This document shows positions 1 to 7,877 of a stretch of DNA of 64,000 bases, in pieces (positions within the stretch are counted from its first letter, which is position 1; every line of letters begins with the position of its first letter). A program made the position numbers and the translations under genes. The notes under the pieces were generated by a model that worked only from the letters and a program-made list of their open reading frames with translations, did no database searches and was not told the DNA's origin. Source of the stretch: Streptomyces sp. NBC_01408 (GTDB lineage Bacteria > Actinomycetota > Actinomycetes > Streptomycetales > Streptomycetaceae); the NCBI RefSeq assembly GCF_026340255.1, contig NZ_JAPEPJ010000001.1, positions 2,411,001 through 2,475,000 of the forward strand, in the 5' to 3' direction.

Positions 1-741
1 CGCCGGGGTGAAGAAGGGGTCGCCCGCGCCCCAGACGACCAGGACCGGCGGCCGTGCGGTGCGCAGCCAGGACTGCCAGGCGGGGTAGTGCGCGAAGTTC
101 GAGGAGTAGTCGAAGGCGAGGTCGGCCTGGGCGTCGGCGCGCCCGGGCAGGCCGAGGTAGTGGACGTCCAGGGTCCAGTTGTCGGGGGAGATCAGGCTGG
201 TGTCGGCGACGCCGGTCTCGTACTGGAAGCGGGTGCCCTCCAGGGTGAAGAGGCCGCGGACCCGCTCCTCGGCGCCGGGCACCTCGCGCCGTAGTCCGGC
301 GAACTCGCGGGCCGCGTCGGAGAGTCCCTCCTCGTAGGCGTTGCCGTTCTGCACGATCAGGCCGGTGACGCGGCCGGGGCGGCGTGCGGCGAGCCGCAGT
401 CCGACCGGGGCGCCGAAGTCGAAGACGTAGAGGGCGAAGCGTTCGAGGCCCAGGGCGTCGGTGAAGCCCTCCATGACGTCGGCGAGCCGGTCGAAGGTGT
501 AGGTGAACCCGGCCGGGGCCTCGGTGCGGCCGAAGCCCGGGTAGTCGGGGGCGATCAGGCGGTACGGGCCGTCGCCGAGCGCGTCCATCAGCCGGGCGAA
601 CTGGTGCGAGGCGGTGGGGAAACCGTGCAGGAGCAGCAGTACGGGTCCGTCGGCCGGCCCGGACTCGCGGTAGGCGATGCGGACGCCGTCCACGTCGATG
701 GTGTGGTGCCGGACGGGCGAAGGGGTGGGGCGAGCGGTCAT
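1..741 (-). CDS. alpha/beta hydrolase, epoxide hydrolase/dehalogenase-like (C-terminus missing)
   Basis: The reading frame is open from its start at 741 to the window edge, giving 247 residues without the C-terminus. The N-terminal half has the alpha/beta-hydrolase oxyanion motif HGFP at about residues 39-42 and the nucleophile elbow VFDFG at 106-110. The nucleophile is therefore Asp108, as in epoxide hydrolases and haloalkane dehalogenases, and not the Ser of esterases. The catalytic His would lie beyond the window. An earlier ATG at 746 is followed at once by TGA, so the second ATG, at 741 behind AGGAGG, is the start. The gene is divergent from the CGNR regulator at 823, which may control it. 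The substrate cannot be told from sequence. Confidence 0.88.
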   Translation of the reverse strand, partial: MTARPTPSPVRHHTIDVDGVRIAYRESGPADGPVLLLLHGFPTASHQFARLMDALGDGPYRLIAPDYPGFGRTEAPAGFTYTFDRLADVMEGFTDALGLERFALYVFDFGAPVGLRLAARRPGRVTGLIVQNGNAYEEGLSDAAREFAGLRREVPGAEERVRGLFTLEGTRFQYETGVADTSLISPDNWTLDVHYLGLPGRADAQADLAFDYSSNFAHYPAWQSWLRTARPPVLVVWGAGDPFFTPA

Positions 742-765
742 CACATGCCTCCTGCGGCTTTGGTT

Positions 766-818
766 CCATTAGTTTTGCCGGTGATCGCTAATGGGTCAAG
801 TGGGTGCAGTAGCATTAG
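766..818. promoter_or_regulatory. inverted repeat CCATTAG-N15-CTAATGG plus a third half-site in a divergent promoter
   Basis: CCATTAG at 766-772 faces CTAATGG at 788-794 across a 15-bp spacer, and CATTAG recurs at 813-818 just before the GTG of the regulator at 823. The 81-bp gap between divergent genes is AT-richer than its surroundings. This arrangement suggests an operator, possibly bound by the neighbouring CGNR protein. Binding is inferred. Confidence 0.55.
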
Positions 819-822
819 AGCC

Positions 823-1386
823 GTGACAGTGACCTTTCCGCTCACGGGCGAACCCCTCGCCCTGGACCTGCTGAACACCCGGCCCGCGACGGGCGACCTC
901 GTCTCCGACCCGGCGGGCCTGGAGGCCTGGCTGGCCGCGCAGGCGGGCCGGCTGACCCCGGTCGCCGCGGTGGGCCCGGCCGAGGTGGCGGCCGTACGGG
1001 CCGTACGCGAGGCCGCGCGCCCGGCCCTGGAGGCCGCCCGGCGCGGTGAACGGCCCCCGGCCGACGCGCTGCGCGTGCTGAACGGGGCGCTGGCCGCGGC
1101 GCCCTCCCACCGCGAGCTGCTCTGGAGCGCCGGGGCGGGCCTGACGGCGGACCCGCGCCGGGAGGCGGGCCCGGCCGTGCGCCTCGCGGCGGAACTGGCC
1201 GAGGCGGTGGCCGAGCTGCTGACCGCCCCCCGGGTGGCGGAGGTACGTGCGTGCGAGGCGGAGGACTGCGTGCTCCTCTTCCTCCCGGCGCACCCCCGGC
1301 GCCGCTGGTGCGTGGCCTCGGCCTGCGGCAACCGGGCCAGGGTGGCCCGCTACTACTCCCGCCACAAGGCCGACCCCGGCGGCTGA
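823..1386 (+). CDS. CGNR zinc-finger (ABATE-domain) transcriptional regulator
   Basis: The 187-residue product has an N-terminal ABATE-like region (PLALDLLNT at about 11-19) and a C-terminal CGNR zinc finger with Cys144, Cys149, Cys163 and Cys168. The last two lie in WC-x4-CGNR, followed by a basic, Tyr-containing stretch. Proteins of this family are predicted one-component DNA-binding regulators. The GTG at 823 was chosen because it gives the usual family N-terminus; the open frame extends further upstream without ABATE similarity. It is divergently placed from the alpha/beta hydrolase, which is a common arrangement for a regulator and its target. The effector is unknown. Confidence 0.85.
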   Translation: MTVTFPLTGEPLALDLLNTRPATGDLVSDPAGLEAWLAAQAGRLTPVAAVGPAEVAAVRAVREAARPALEAARRGERPPADALRVLNGALAAAPSHRELLWSAGAGLTADPRREAGPAVRLAAELAEAVAELLTAPRVAEVRACEAEDCVLLFLPAHPRRRWCVASACGNRARVARYYSRHKADPGG

Positions 1387-1400
1387 CCCGGAGGCAGGGC

Positions 1401-2273
1401 TCAGCCGGTGGGCCCGTCGGCCCGCTCGTCGGCCGGCGTCTGCTGTGCCGGGAGCTTCGGCGCGGTGCCCTCGTACCGGTACGGGTCGCTGCGCAGGCCG
1501 CGTGAGGTGACCACCACCGTGAACGGGGGCCGCGCGGTGGGCGGCAGAGGGGCCGTCAGGGCGCCGGTCAGCGGGTCCGCCGTGACGGGGAGCGGGGTGT
1601 CGTCCACCGCGAGGCGGGGCTCGGTGAAGCCGCCGCCCTCGACGGTGAGCAGGCCGTCGGAGACGGTGGCGTCCGTGATCACCGGAGTGGCGCGGGTGGC
1701 CATCTTGTTCACCAGGTACGCGCCCGCCGGGGCGCCCGTCAGGGCCCACATCTCCTCGGGCAGGTGCGGGAGTCCGCCGCCCACGTCGGCGAGGAAGAAC
1801 AGCACCACGTACAGCATCGTGACGGCGCTGAGGGCGACGTACTGGAGGTCGACGAGGTCGGTCCGCCCGCTGTCGTTCGCGATCAGCTCCCGCAGCGGCC
1901 GCTGCCCCGAAGCCGTCGGCCGTGCGGCCGGTTTGGCCATGCTGCCGTTCTGCACGCGCAGGCCGACGACCGTCTTCGCCCCGATCAGGGCCACGTACGG
2001 GCCGCCGAGCAGCGGCAGGTACACCGTGGTCAGGGTGGAGAGGGGGCCGTGCTCGCCCTGGAACCAGCCGACGCCGCCGCCCGCGGTGAGCCCGTAGACC
2101 AGGATCGCGAGGAGCAGCCAGAGCAGGATCACCGTCCAGGCCAGGGCCAGCGTGGTCGAGGTGGACAGGCGGCCGTCGCGGCCGGTGACGAAGCGCTGGT
2201 TGCGGCGCAGCCGCAGGGCGATCGGTCCGGCCACGGCGGCCAGCAGTGCGAGCGCTAGGAGTGCGGAAACCAT
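1401..2273 (-). CDS. membrane protein of unknown function with a C-terminal extracytoplasmic beta domain
   Basis: This 290-residue protein begins with a hydrophobic helix at about residues 2-22. It has further membrane segments near 42-65, 84-105 and 145-165. The C-terminal third (about 195-290) is soluble and beta-rich, with the pattern VITDATVSDGLLTVEGGGF and later TVVVTSRG, which resembles an IPT/Ig-like fold. I do not recognise a characterised family. It lies 81 bp downstream of the drug exporter on the same strand, so the two may be co-transcribed. Its stop is only 15 bp from the stop of the convergent CGNR gene. Confidence 0.75.
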   Translation of the reverse strand: MVSALLALALLAAVAGPIALRLRRNQRFVTGRDGRLSTSTTLALAWTVILLWLLLAILVYGLTAGGGVGWFQGEHGPLSTLTTVYLPLLGGPYVALIGAKTVVGLRVQNGSMAKPAARPTASGQRPLRELIANDSGRTDLVDLQYVALSAVTMLYVVLFFLADVGGGLPHLPEEMWALTGAPAGAYLVNKMATRATPVITDATVSDGLLTVEGGGFTEPRLAVDDTPLPVTADPLTGALTAPLPPTARPPFTVVVTSRGLRSDPYRYEGTAPKLPAQQTPADERADGPTG

Positions 2274-2354
2274 GTCGTCCCCCCGGAGAACGGTCCTTGC
2301 CTAGAGACTTACCCACTGGCCCGGGTCATGACAAGCCGAACCGCCGGGGGGCCC

Positions 2355-4013
2355 TCATTCCTCCCGGTGTTCCGGCAGGACGGGGAACTTCCGCGGTGCC
2401 ATCAGCAGCAGGACCAGCAGCGCGGCCACGGCCGCGAACGTCGCGCCCAGGAAGACGTGGTCCACGGCCGTGGCCACGGCGTCGCGCAGGTAGTCGGAGG
2501 CGGCCCGGGGGAGCAGCCCCGGCTGGTCGAGGGCCTTCGACACCTCGTCCAGGCTGTCGGGGAGGCCGGGCATCGGGGCGTCGGCCAGCCGGGCGGCGAT
2601 GGTCGCGTTGGCGACGGCCCCGAACAGGGCGGCCCCCACGCTCTGGCCGACCTGCCGGGAGAAGAGGACGGAGGCCGTGGTGGTGCCCCGTTCAGCCCAG
2701 CCCACGGTGGACTGCACCCCGATGATCAGCGGGAGCTGGAAGAGGCCGAGGGCGGCGCCCAGCAGCAGCATGACCAGGGCGGGCTGCCAGGGTTCGCCGG
2801 GGTGGGGGAGCAGGGTGAAGGAGTAGAGGATGACGGCGGCCAGCGAGATCCCGACGGCCGCGGAGTTGCGGAAGCCGATGCGCCGGTAGACGTGCTGGCT
2901 CAGGGCGGCGCTGATGGGCCAGCTCAGGGTCATCACGGACATGACCAGGCCGGCGGCCATGGGGTCGAGGCCGAGTACGGACTGGGCGTACGTGGGCACG
3001 AACACCATCGGCGCGACCATGAGCAGGCCGAGTGCCCCGAGGGCCAGGTTGACGGCGGCGATGGTGCGCCGGCGCCACACCCAGCCGGGCAGGATCGGTT
3101 CCTCGGCCCGGCGTTCCACCCGGACCACCAGGGCGGCCAGCAGGGCGCTCGCGCCCAGCAGTCCCAGGGAGGGCGCGGACAGCCAGGGCCAGGCGACGCC
3201 GCCCTGTACGAGGGTGAGGAGCAGGACGCCGCCGCAGGCGAAGATGGACAGCGCCCCGGCCCAGTCGACGGGGCCCTTGCGCCCGGGGGACCGTACGGGC
3301 TCGGTCAGGTGACGGGCCACCATCCACAGGGCGAGCGCGGCCAGCGGCAGGTTGAGCAGGAAGATCCAGCGCCAGTGCGCGTACGCGGCGAGCAGCCCGC
3401 CCAGGGCCGGCCCGGCCACGGCCGAGGTGGCCCAGACCGAGGACATCCGGGCCTGTATCTTCGGCCGGTCCTTGAGGGGGTAGAGGTCGGCGGCCAGGGT
3501 CTGGACCGTGCCCTGGAGGGCGCCGCCGCCCAGGCCCTGGACGATCCGGAACGCGATGAGGGCGGCCATGTTCCAGGCGAGCGCGCACAGCAGCGAGCCG
3601 ACGAGGAAGAGCGCGATGCCGAAGAGCAGGACGGGCTTGCGGCCCAGGGTGTCGGACAGCTTGCCGTAGACGGGCAGGGTGACGGTGACGGCGAGCAGGT
3701 AGCCGGAGAAGAGCCAGGAGAAGACGGAGAACCCGCCGAGGTCGCCGACGATCTGCGGGACGGCGGTGGCGACGATGGTGCTGTCCAGGGCGACCAGGGC
3801 CATGCCGAGCATCAGCGAGGCGACCACGGCGGCCGGCGGCCTCCCGCTCGCGGGGGCCTTGCCCGGCGCGTGCGTCCCGGCGCCCGCCGCCCCGGAGCCG
3901 CCCGCCGCTCCGGCGTCCGCTGCTCCTGGCCCTGCCGCCCCGGCGCCCACTGCACCGGATCCCGCCGCCGACGGGCCGTCCGGACGGCCGCCGGGGCTCT
4001 CCCCTGAGGTCAC
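2355..4013 (-). CDS. MFS drug exporter, DHA2/EmrB-QacA type (14 TM)
   Basis: The protein of about 552 residues has the layout of a 14-helix proton-coupled drug exporter. A low-complexity Pro/Gly/Ala N-terminal tail of about 60 residues precedes the first helix, which contains the family motif LDSTIVATAVPQI. The loop motif GKLSDTLGRKPVLL follows helix 2, and the motif C-like GPALGGLLA lies in helix 5. The GTG at 4013 is preferred because GGGGGAAGGAA sits 5-7 bases upstream; another in-frame GTG at 4034 lacks a ribosome-binding site. The substrate is unknown. The unusually long disordered N-terminus is Gly/Ala/Pro-rich and probably cytoplasmic. Confidence 0.9.
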   Translation of the reverse strand: MTSGESPGGRPDGPSAAGSGAVGAGAAGPGAADAGAAGGSGAAGAGTHAPGKAPASGRPPAAVVASLMLGMALVALDSTIVATAVPQIVGDLGGFSVFSWLFSGYLLAVTVTLPVYGKLSDTLGRKPVLLFGIALFLVGSLLCALAWNMAALIAFRIVQGLGGGALQGTVQTLAADLYPLKDRPKIQARMSSVWATSAVAGPALGGLLAAYAHWRWIFLLNLPLAALALWMVARHLTEPVRSPGRKGPVDWAGALSIFACGGVLLLTLVQGGVAWPWLSAPSLGLLGASALLAALVVRVERRAEEPILPGWVWRRRTIAAVNLALGALGLLMVAPMVFVPTYAQSVLGLDPMAAGLVMSVMTLSWPISAALSQHVYRRIGFRNSAAVGISLAAVILYSFTLLPHPGEPWQPALVMLLLGAALGLFQLPLIIGVQSTVGWAERGTTTASVLFSRQVGQSVGAALFGAVANATIAARLADAPMPGLPDSLDEVSKALDQPGLLPRAASDYLRDAVATAVDHVFLGATFAAVAALLVLLLMAPRKFPVLPEHREE

Positions 4014-4363
4014 CAAGATTCCTTCCCCCTGCACGTAACTGCGGGGAACACCTTCTCACCGCGGGTCCGCCGGGCGGTATCCCCCAGGCCGCCTCCCCCT
4101 GCAGGGGGAGAACCCCTAAGGGGCCCTCCACATTAGGGGCCAGGGGTCGTTCGTCCCGGCGGAGGAGGTGCGGGGCCGGGGCAGGTCCTTAACTGGTTCA
4201 TACGGGCGGGGCGCCGGGGGGTGGGGTTAACCCCCCGGCGGATACGGCGATGAGCACCAGCGCGCCGGATGCCCCCGGCCAGCAGACTCCATGACGGCGA
4301 CACGCGGGCACACACGTACCCGCGGCGCATGCGGCGCACGCACAACGAACGAGGGGGAACACC
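4014..4363. other. 350-bp divergent intergenic region with three short palindromic hairpins
   Basis: This gap separates the leftward exporter from the rightward ABC operon and has no convincing gene. It contains a perfect 18-bp palindrome CTCCCCCTGCAGGGGGAG at 4093-4110, then CCCCTAAGGGG at 4113-4123, and a 10-bp stem CGCCGGGGGG/CCCCCCGGCG (4212-4221 with 4231-4240) around a TGGGGTTAA loop. GGGGTTAACCCC at 4223-4234 is itself a 12-bp palindrome overlapping that stem. They may be operators or transcript-end structures. Confidence 0.5.
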
Positions 4364-5152
4364 GTGACAACGGCTATGACCGAGACCAGGCACGGGGGCA
4401 CTGGCGGCCATGAAGCCGTCGCGGCCCGGGCACGGAAGGTCGTCAAGGCCTACGGTTCCGGCGAGACGCGCGTCGTCGCCCTGAACGAGGTCGACGTGGA
4501 CATCCGCCGCGGCCAGTTCACCGCGATCATGGGCCCCTCGGGCTCCGGCAAGTCCACGCTGATGCACTGCCTGGCCGGTCTCGACACGGTGACCAGCGGC
4601 CAGATCCACCTGGACGACACCGAGATCACCGGGCTGAAGGACAAGAAGCTCACCCAGCTGCGGCGCGACCGGATCGGCTTCATCTTCCAGGCCTTCAACC
4701 TGCTGCCCACGCTGAACGCCCTGGAGAACATCACGCTCCCCATGGACATCGCGGGCCGCAAGCCCGACAAGGAGTGGCTGGACCGGGTCGTGGAGACCGT
4801 CGGCCTCGCGGGGCGCCTCAAGCACCGCCCGACCGAGCTCTCCGGCGGCCAGCAGCAGCGCGTGGCGGTCGCCCGCGCCCTCGCGGCCCGCCCGCAGATC
4901 ATCTTCGGCGACGAGCCGACCGGAAACCTCGACTCCCGGGCCGGTGCCGAGGTCCTCGGCTTCCTGCGCCGCTCGGTGGACGAGCTCGGCCAGACCATCG
5001 TCATGGTCACCCACGACCCGGTCGCCGCCTCCTACGCGGACCGCGTCATCTTCCTCGCCGACGGCCAGATCGTCGACGAGATGTACGGGCCCACCGCCGA
5101 CCAGGTGCTGGACCGGATGAAGGACTTCGACGCGCGCGGACGGACGTCATGA
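4364..5152 (+). CDS. ABC exporter ATP-binding protein (MacB/LolD type)
   Basis: This 262-residue ATPase has Walker A GPSGSGKST at residues 57-65, a Q-loop in FQAFNLLP near 109-115, the signature LSGGQQQR at 159-166, Walker B IIFGDEPTG at 179-187 and the H-loop His at about 217. The family energises MacB/FtsX-type permeases, which move peptides, lipids or drugs by a mechanotransmission mechanism. It starts with GTG behind GAGGGGGAA and overlaps the permease by ATGA, so the two are translationally coupled. The 36-40 kb cluster carries a close paralogue. Confidence 0.93.
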   Translation: MTTAMTETRHGGTGGHEAVAARARKVVKAYGSGETRVVALNEVDVDIRRGQFTAIMGPSGSGKSTLMHCLAGLDTVTSGQIHLDDTEITGLKDKKLTQLRRDRIGFIFQAFNLLPTLNALENITLPMDIAGRKPDKEWLDRVVETVGLAGRLKHRPTELSGGQQQRVAVARALAARPQIIFGDEPTGNLDSRAGAEVLGFLRRSVDELGQTIVMVTHDPVAASYADRVIFLADGQIVDEMYGPTADQVLDRMKDFDARGRTS

Positions 5153-7746
5153 GCGGCACCGTCTGGAAGACCTCGCGGCGCAACTTCGTCGCGCACAAGG
5201 GACGGATGGCGCTGTCCGCCGTCGCCGTCATGCTCTCCGTCGCGTTCGTCTGCGGCACCCTGGTGTTCACCGACACCATGAACACCACCTTCGACAAGCT
5301 GTTCGCCGTCACCAGCTCCGACGTGACCGTCAGCCCGAAGGAAGCCAAGAGCGGCGAGGAGATCCCGGACCGCGGCAGGCCCGAGACGCTCGACGGCTCG
5401 GCCGTCGAGCAGGTCAAGAAGGCCGAGGGCGTGGCGGGCGCCGAGGGCGCCGTCCTGTCGATGTCCGTCACGGTGGTCAACGCCAAGAACGAGAACATGG
5501 GCTCGACCACCGGCGCCCCGACCATCGCGGGCAACTGGAACGACAACGAGCTCAAGTCCATGAAGATCACCGCCGGCCACGCGCCGCGCGGCCCCACCGA
5601 GGTGATGGTCGACGCCGACACCGCGAAGAAGCACCACCTCGGACTCGGTGACGAACTGCGCACCATCGCCATCACCGGCGACATCCGCGCCAAGATCACC
5701 GGTATCGCCGCCTTCACCGTGACCAACCCCGGTGCGGCGATCGTCTACTTCGACACCGCCACCGCGCAGCGCCAGCTGCTCGGCGAGCCCGGTTCCTTCA
5801 CGCACGTCAACGTCACCGCCAAGGACGGGGTGAGCGACGAGCAGCTCAAGCGGCACATCGAGAGCACTTTGAGCGCCGTCGGCGCGGACACCTACAAGCT
5901 CCAGACCGCCAAGGAAGCCGCGGACGCCAACCGCAAGGACGTCGGCTCCTTCCTGAACGTGATGAAGTACGTGATGCTCGGCTTCGCCGGGATCGCCTTC
6001 CTCGTCGGCATCTTCCTCATCTTCAACACCTTCTCGATGCTGGTCGCCCAGCGGACCCGCGAGATCGGCCTGATGCGCGCCATCGGCGCCGACAGCGGAC
6101 AGGTCCTCAAGTCCGTGGTCCTGGAGGCCTACCTCCTCGGCCTCGTCGGCTCGGTCCTCGGCGTCGGCGCCGGTATCGGCCTGGCCATCGGACTCATGGA
6201 GCTCATGGGCCAGATGGGCATGAACCTGTCCACCGACGACCTGACCGTCGCCTGGAAGACCCCGGTGGTCGGCCTGCTGCTCGGCATCAAGATCACCGCC
6301 ATCGCCGCCTTCATACCGGCCCGCCGGGCCGGCAAGGTCTCCCCGATGGCGGCGCTGCGCGAGTCCGGGACCCCCGGCGACAAGAAGGCCGGCGTCATCC
6401 GAGCCGTCCTCGGCCTGGTCCTCACCGGCATCGGCGGCGCGGGGCTCTTCCTCGCCGCGGCCGCCGAGAAGGCCGGCCCCGGATCGATGTGGCTGGGCCT
6501 GGGCGTGGTCTTCACCCTGATCGGCTTCATCGTGATCGGCCCGCTGCTCGCCGCCGGCGTCGTACGGGTGCTCTCCGGCCTGGTCCTGCGGCCCTTCGGC
6601 TCCGTGGGCCGGCTCGCCGAGCGCAACGCGCTGCGCAACCCGCGCCGCACCGGTGCCACCGCCGCCGCGCTGATGATCGGCCTCGCCCTGGTCGCCTGCC
6701 TGTCGGTGGTCGGCTCCTCGATGGTGGCCTCCGCCACCGACGAGCTCGACAAGTCGGTCGGCGCGGACTACATCGTCAACTCCGATACCGGCCAGCCCGT
6801 CCTGCCCCAGGCCGAGCAGGCGCTGCGCGCCACCCCGGGCCTGGACCACGTCACCGCCTACCGCGAGGTGACGGTCAAGCTCACCGCCCCCGACGGCGCC
6901 ACCGAGGAAGAGGTGGGCCTCGGCGCCACCGACCCGACGTACGCCAAGGACCTCCGGCGCAAGATGATCGCCGGCGAGCACGCGGCGGCGTACGGCAAGG
7001 ACTCCATGTCGGTGGGCTCGGAGTACGCCACCGCGCACGGGATCAAGCTCGGCGACGAGCTGACGGTCGCCTTCACGGGCGGCAACACCGTCAAGCTGAA
7101 GGTCGCGGCGATCACCAGCGACGAGGGCAACCTCGACAAGGGCATGAAGTACATCAGCACCGCCCTCGCCGAGGCGAACATCCCGGCCGACCGGATGCCG
7201 CGCCCCTTCATGCTGCTGGCCAGCGCGAAGGACGGGCAGTCGGACGCCGCCGCGTACCAGGGGGTCAAGGCGGCGCTCGCCGAGTACCCGCAGTACAAGG
7301 TGCGCAACCAGGCCGACTACAAGCAGGCGCTGAAGGACCAGGTCGGCCAGCTCCTGAACATGGTCTACGGGCTCCTCGCCCTCGCCATCATCGTCGCGGT
7401 CCTGGGCGTCGTGAACACCCTCGCCCTGTCGGTGGTGGAGCGGACCCGCGAGATCGGCCTGATGCGCGCCATCGGCCTCTCCCGCCGCCAGCTGCGCCGC
7501 ATGATCCGCCTGGAGTCGGTGGTCATCGCCCTCTTCGGCGCCCTCCTCGGCCTCGGGCTGGGCATGGGCTGGGGGGCCACCGCCCAGCAGCTGCTCGCGC
7601 TCCAGGGGCTGAAGGTGCTGGAGATCCCGTGGCCGACGATCCTCGGGGTGTTCGCCGCCTCGGCCTTCGTGGGCCTGTTCGCCGCACTGGTCCCGGCCTT
7701 CCGGGCAGGGCGGATGAACGTACTGAACGCGATCGCGAGCGAGTAA
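5149..7746 (+). CDS. ABC exporter permease with two FtsX domains
   Basis: The 865-residue permease begins with one helix (about 17-38) followed by a large extracytoplasmic MacB-PCD-like domain to about residue 260. A first FtsX domain with three helices follows (about 265-400). A middle helix pair, a second extracytoplasmic domain and a second FtsX domain at the C-terminus (about 735-865) complete it. Both FtsX units carry the same loop, QRTREIGLMRAIG in the first and ERTREIGLMRAIG in the second, which suggests internal duplication. The ATG at 5149 overlaps the ATPase stop. It resembles the product at 36422-38974 in length and order. The cargo is unknown. Confidence 0.92.
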   Translation: MSGTVWKTSRRNFVAHKGRMALSAVAVMLSVAFVCGTLVFTDTMNTTFDKLFAVTSSDVTVSPKEAKSGEEIPDRGRPETLDGSAVEQVKKAEGVAGAEGAVLSMSVTVVNAKNENMGSTTGAPTIAGNWNDNELKSMKITAGHAPRGPTEVMVDADTAKKHHLGLGDELRTIAITGDIRAKITGIAAFTVTNPGAAIVYFDTATAQRQLLGEPGSFTHVNVTAKDGVSDEQLKRHIESTLSAVGADTYKLQTAKEAADANRKDVGSFLNVMKYVMLGFAGIAFLVGIFLIFNTFSMLVAQRTREIGLMRAIGADSGQVLKSVVLEAYLLGLVGSVLGVGAGIGLAIGLMELMGQMGMNLSTDDLTVAWKTPVVGLLLGIKITAIAAFIPARRAGKVSPMAALRESGTPGDKKAGVIRAVLGLVLTGIGGAGLFLAAAAEKAGPGSMWLGLGVVFTLIGFIVIGPLLAAGVVRVLSGLVLRPFGSVGRLAERNALRNPRRTGATAAALMIGLALVACLSVVGSSMVASATDELDKSVGADYIVNSDTGQPVLPQAEQALRATPGLDHVTAYREVTVKLTAPDGATEEEVGLGATDPTYAKDLRRKMIAGEHAAAYGKDSMSVGSEYATAHGIKLGDELTVAFTGGNTVKLKVAAITSDEGNLDKGMKYISTALAEANIPADRMPRPFMLLASAKDGQSDAAAYQGVKAALAEYPQYKVRNQADYKQALKDQVGQLLNMVYGLLALAIIVAVLGVVNTLALSVVERTREIGLMRAIGLSRRQLRRMIRLESVVIALFGALLGLGLGMGWGATAQQLLALQGLKVLEIPWPTILGVFAASAFVGLFAALVPAFRAGRMNVLNAIASE

Positions 7747-7761
7747 CGACCGCCGCGGTCG

Positions 7762-7829
7762 TACGGGGGAAACAACGGGGGAACAACGGGGAACCCACGG
7801 GGGAGACAACGGGGGAACCAACAGGGGAG
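7762..7829. repeat. short imperfect direct repeats of ACGGGGGAAACA type
   Basis: About five degenerate copies of a 10-17 bp unit built on GGGGGAA(A)CAAC follow the permease stop. The run is purine-rich and does not code. It sits directly before the strong hairpin at 7832-7873. Confidence 0.55.
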
Positions 7830-7831
7830 GG

Positions 7832-7873
7832 CGCCGGCCCCGGACCGTCCGAGAGGGCGGTCCGGGGCCGGCG
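7832..7873. terminator. bidirectional hairpin terminator between convergent genes
   Basis: A perfect 16-bp inverted repeat pairs CGCCGGCCCCGGACCG (7832-7847) with its complement at 7858-7873 around a 10-base loop. It lies between the ABC permease and the convergent DUF2079 gene, so it can end both transcripts. No T-run follows, as is usual in high-GC actinobacteria. Confidence 0.8.
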
Positions 7874-7877
7874 TCGT

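Noticed and set aside
604..822. N-terminal extension of the CGNR regulator to 604
   Set aside because: The extension runs antisense into the divergent hydrolase and its promoter. The family N-terminus begins at GTG 823.
7762..7829. Possible CRISPR-like array of G-rich units
   Set aside because: Units are too short and degenerate, with no spacers of constant length and no cas genes in the window.
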